A DNA stretch of 64,000 nt. Origin: Paenibacillus puerhi. Its GTDB lineage: Bacteria; Bacillota; Bacilli; Paenibacillales; NBRC-103111. The DNA is taken from the NCBI RefSeq assembly GCF_009846885.1, contig NZ_WUWM01000023.1, positions 62,001 to 126,000 of the forward strand, given 5' to 3'. A program made the translations under genes and the position numbers. Below are positions 63,386-64,000 of the stretch, one piece after another; positions within the stretch are counted from its first letter, which is position 1, and each line of letters opens with the position of its first letter. The notes beneath the pieces were generated by a model. It saw only the letters and a list, made by a program, of their open reading frames with translations, ran no database searches and was not told the origin of the DNA.

Positions 63386-64000
63386 CTATATTTCTACGCC
63401 TAGGGACCGCAGTCTTGCCCTCACTCTTCTCCCGTACGCCTGTTTATAATGAAGCTGAAACAGTTGCTCCACGTAGCCGATCTCCGTCTCCGTCAGCCTC
63501 ATGATGGAAATATATCGCTGGGTCTCTTCATCCCGATAAAATTGATCCCAGGTCAGTACTTGGTTTTGATGCACCGCCTGGCTCAAGGACAAGCTGATTT
63601 TTTTCTTGATGCCGCCCGTGCTGATTTTCACAGCATCAGGTTTGTAATTGCTCTCCAATTGAATGATATCCTTGCGCAATAATAGCAACTGGTGAGCATG
63701 CAAAGCATCATCCAAAGCCGAATGCTGCTTCCCTGAAAACTCCATATGATGCTCCGTCAGTGCTTGCTGAAGTCCTCCATTATAGAACTTGGACATATCG
63801 ATCATATGTGTTAGCCAGCTTGTCGGAATGCCATTTGATTTGCAGTCCACGAGCAGATGGAAGAAATCGGTACCTCCCCAAGCTATCAGCTTGCAGGGTT
63901 CGCCGCAAAATGCTCGGAAATGTCCGATCACTTCCGTGAACGACTTACTTTGGGAAAGCGTGTCCCGCTCGATCCCGCAAAAGTCTAGCGCAAACTCATG
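63386..64000 (-). CDS. 3'-5' exonuclease (DEDDh family), C-terminal part
   Basis: The frame stays open from 63386 to the window edge (about 204 residues), beginning at the edge with HEFALDFCGIERDTLSQSKSF. This, then EVIGHFRAFCG, IAWGGTDFFHLLVDC and HSALDDALHAHQLLLL match the middle and last acidic motifs of KapD/ERI-1-like DEDDh exonucleases; the N-terminal D-x-E motif lies outside the window. The C-terminal 100 residues (about 105 on) are an extra helical region with basic residues near the end. The C-terminus may bind nucleic acid. Function beyond exonuclease is not known. Confidence 0.8.
   Translation of the reverse strand, partial: HEFALDFCGIERDTLSQSKSFTEVIGHFRAFCGEPCKLIAWGGTDFFHLLVDCKSNGIPTSWLTHMIDMSKFYNGGLQQALTEHHMEFSGKQHSALDDALHAHQLLLLRKDIIQLESNYKPDAVKISTGGIKKKISLSLSQAVHQNQVLTWDQFYRDEETQRYISIMRLTETEIGYVEQLFQLHYKQAYGRRVRARLRSLGVEI

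Noticed and set aside
1..64000. CRISPR arrays, insertion sequences, prophage genes, rRNA or tRNA genes
   Set aside because: No repeat-spacer pattern, transposase or integrase motif, phage structural gene or RNA gene was seen on either strand by eye.

Overview
The window is a chromosomal segment of a spore-forming Firmicute, most probably Paenibacillus or a close relative in Paenibacillaceae. The evidence is the GC-rich coding sequence, strong Shine-Dalgarno sites, sporulation genes (spoVM, spoVIF), RemA, RqcH and a tyrosyl T-box leader, together with a gene order matching the Bacillus subtilis ylo locus. No rRNA or tRNA gene, prophage, insertion sequence or CRISPR array is visible. The region is mostly vertically inherited core genome, with two decayed genes near its left end.

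Layout. 1-3.2 kb: start of a sensor kinase, a response-regulator gene with an internal deletion, a Tat-exported beta-helix protein, a fragment of a helical-protein gene, and spoVIF. 3.3-30.7 kb: the ylo-type block, almost all on the minus strand, read in transcription order as Ca-ATPase, dapF, yitJ, yicC, remA, gmk, rpoZ, coaBC, priA, def, fmt, rsmB, rlmN, prpC, prkC, rsgA, rpe, small membrane protein, spoVM, then (past the lone plus-strand gene rpmB) Asp23, fakA, degV/fakB and recG. Many neighbours overlap by ATGA, implying translational coupling. 30.8-38.3 kb: rqcH divergent from the Ca-ATPase, galU coupled to a PHP phosphoesterase, a LysR regulator, a conserved unknown protein, and ylbG and ylbF with an asparaginase gene of opposite strand between them. 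38.3-43.5 kb: a two-gene XPB-helicase operon, a secreted nuclease lipoprotein and a CBS protein. 43.6-53.4 kb: M20 amidohydrolase, yugN-ftsW, a second Asp23 protein, a CorC/CNNM transporter-like protein divergent from a DUF1836 regulator, a Ca2+/H+ exchanger, ylaN, a degenerate HPr, an M29 aminopeptidase and a TVP38 protein. 53.5-64 kb: rpsD with a structured leader, tyrS under a Tyr T-box, a large class A PBP with fibronectin type III domains, acsA divergent from acuA-acuC with a candidate CcpA site, and part of an exonuclease gene.

How the genes work together. The ylo block joins translation (def, fmt, rsmB, rlmN, rsgA, rpmB), nucleotide and cofactor supply (gmk, coaBC, rpe), replication restart (priA, recG), fatty-acid phosphorylation (fakA with a DegV lipid carrier) and muropeptide-sensing phosphorylation (prkC, prpC). 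acsA, acuA and acuC form the acetate-activation module with its acetylation switch.

The most interesting unexplained signals are: (1) a symmetric pair of near-identical 14-bp palindromes, each one base downstream of the -10 box of the divergent corC and DUF1836 promoters; (2) two overlapping genes, an XPB helicase and its partner, which share a common accessory domain; (3) an HPr-like protein that has lost the His15 region but keeps the Ser46 region; (4) a response regulator whose deletion junction can be read in both flanking frames, as expected for recombination between short repeats. I did not find a convincing wholly new multi-gene system.
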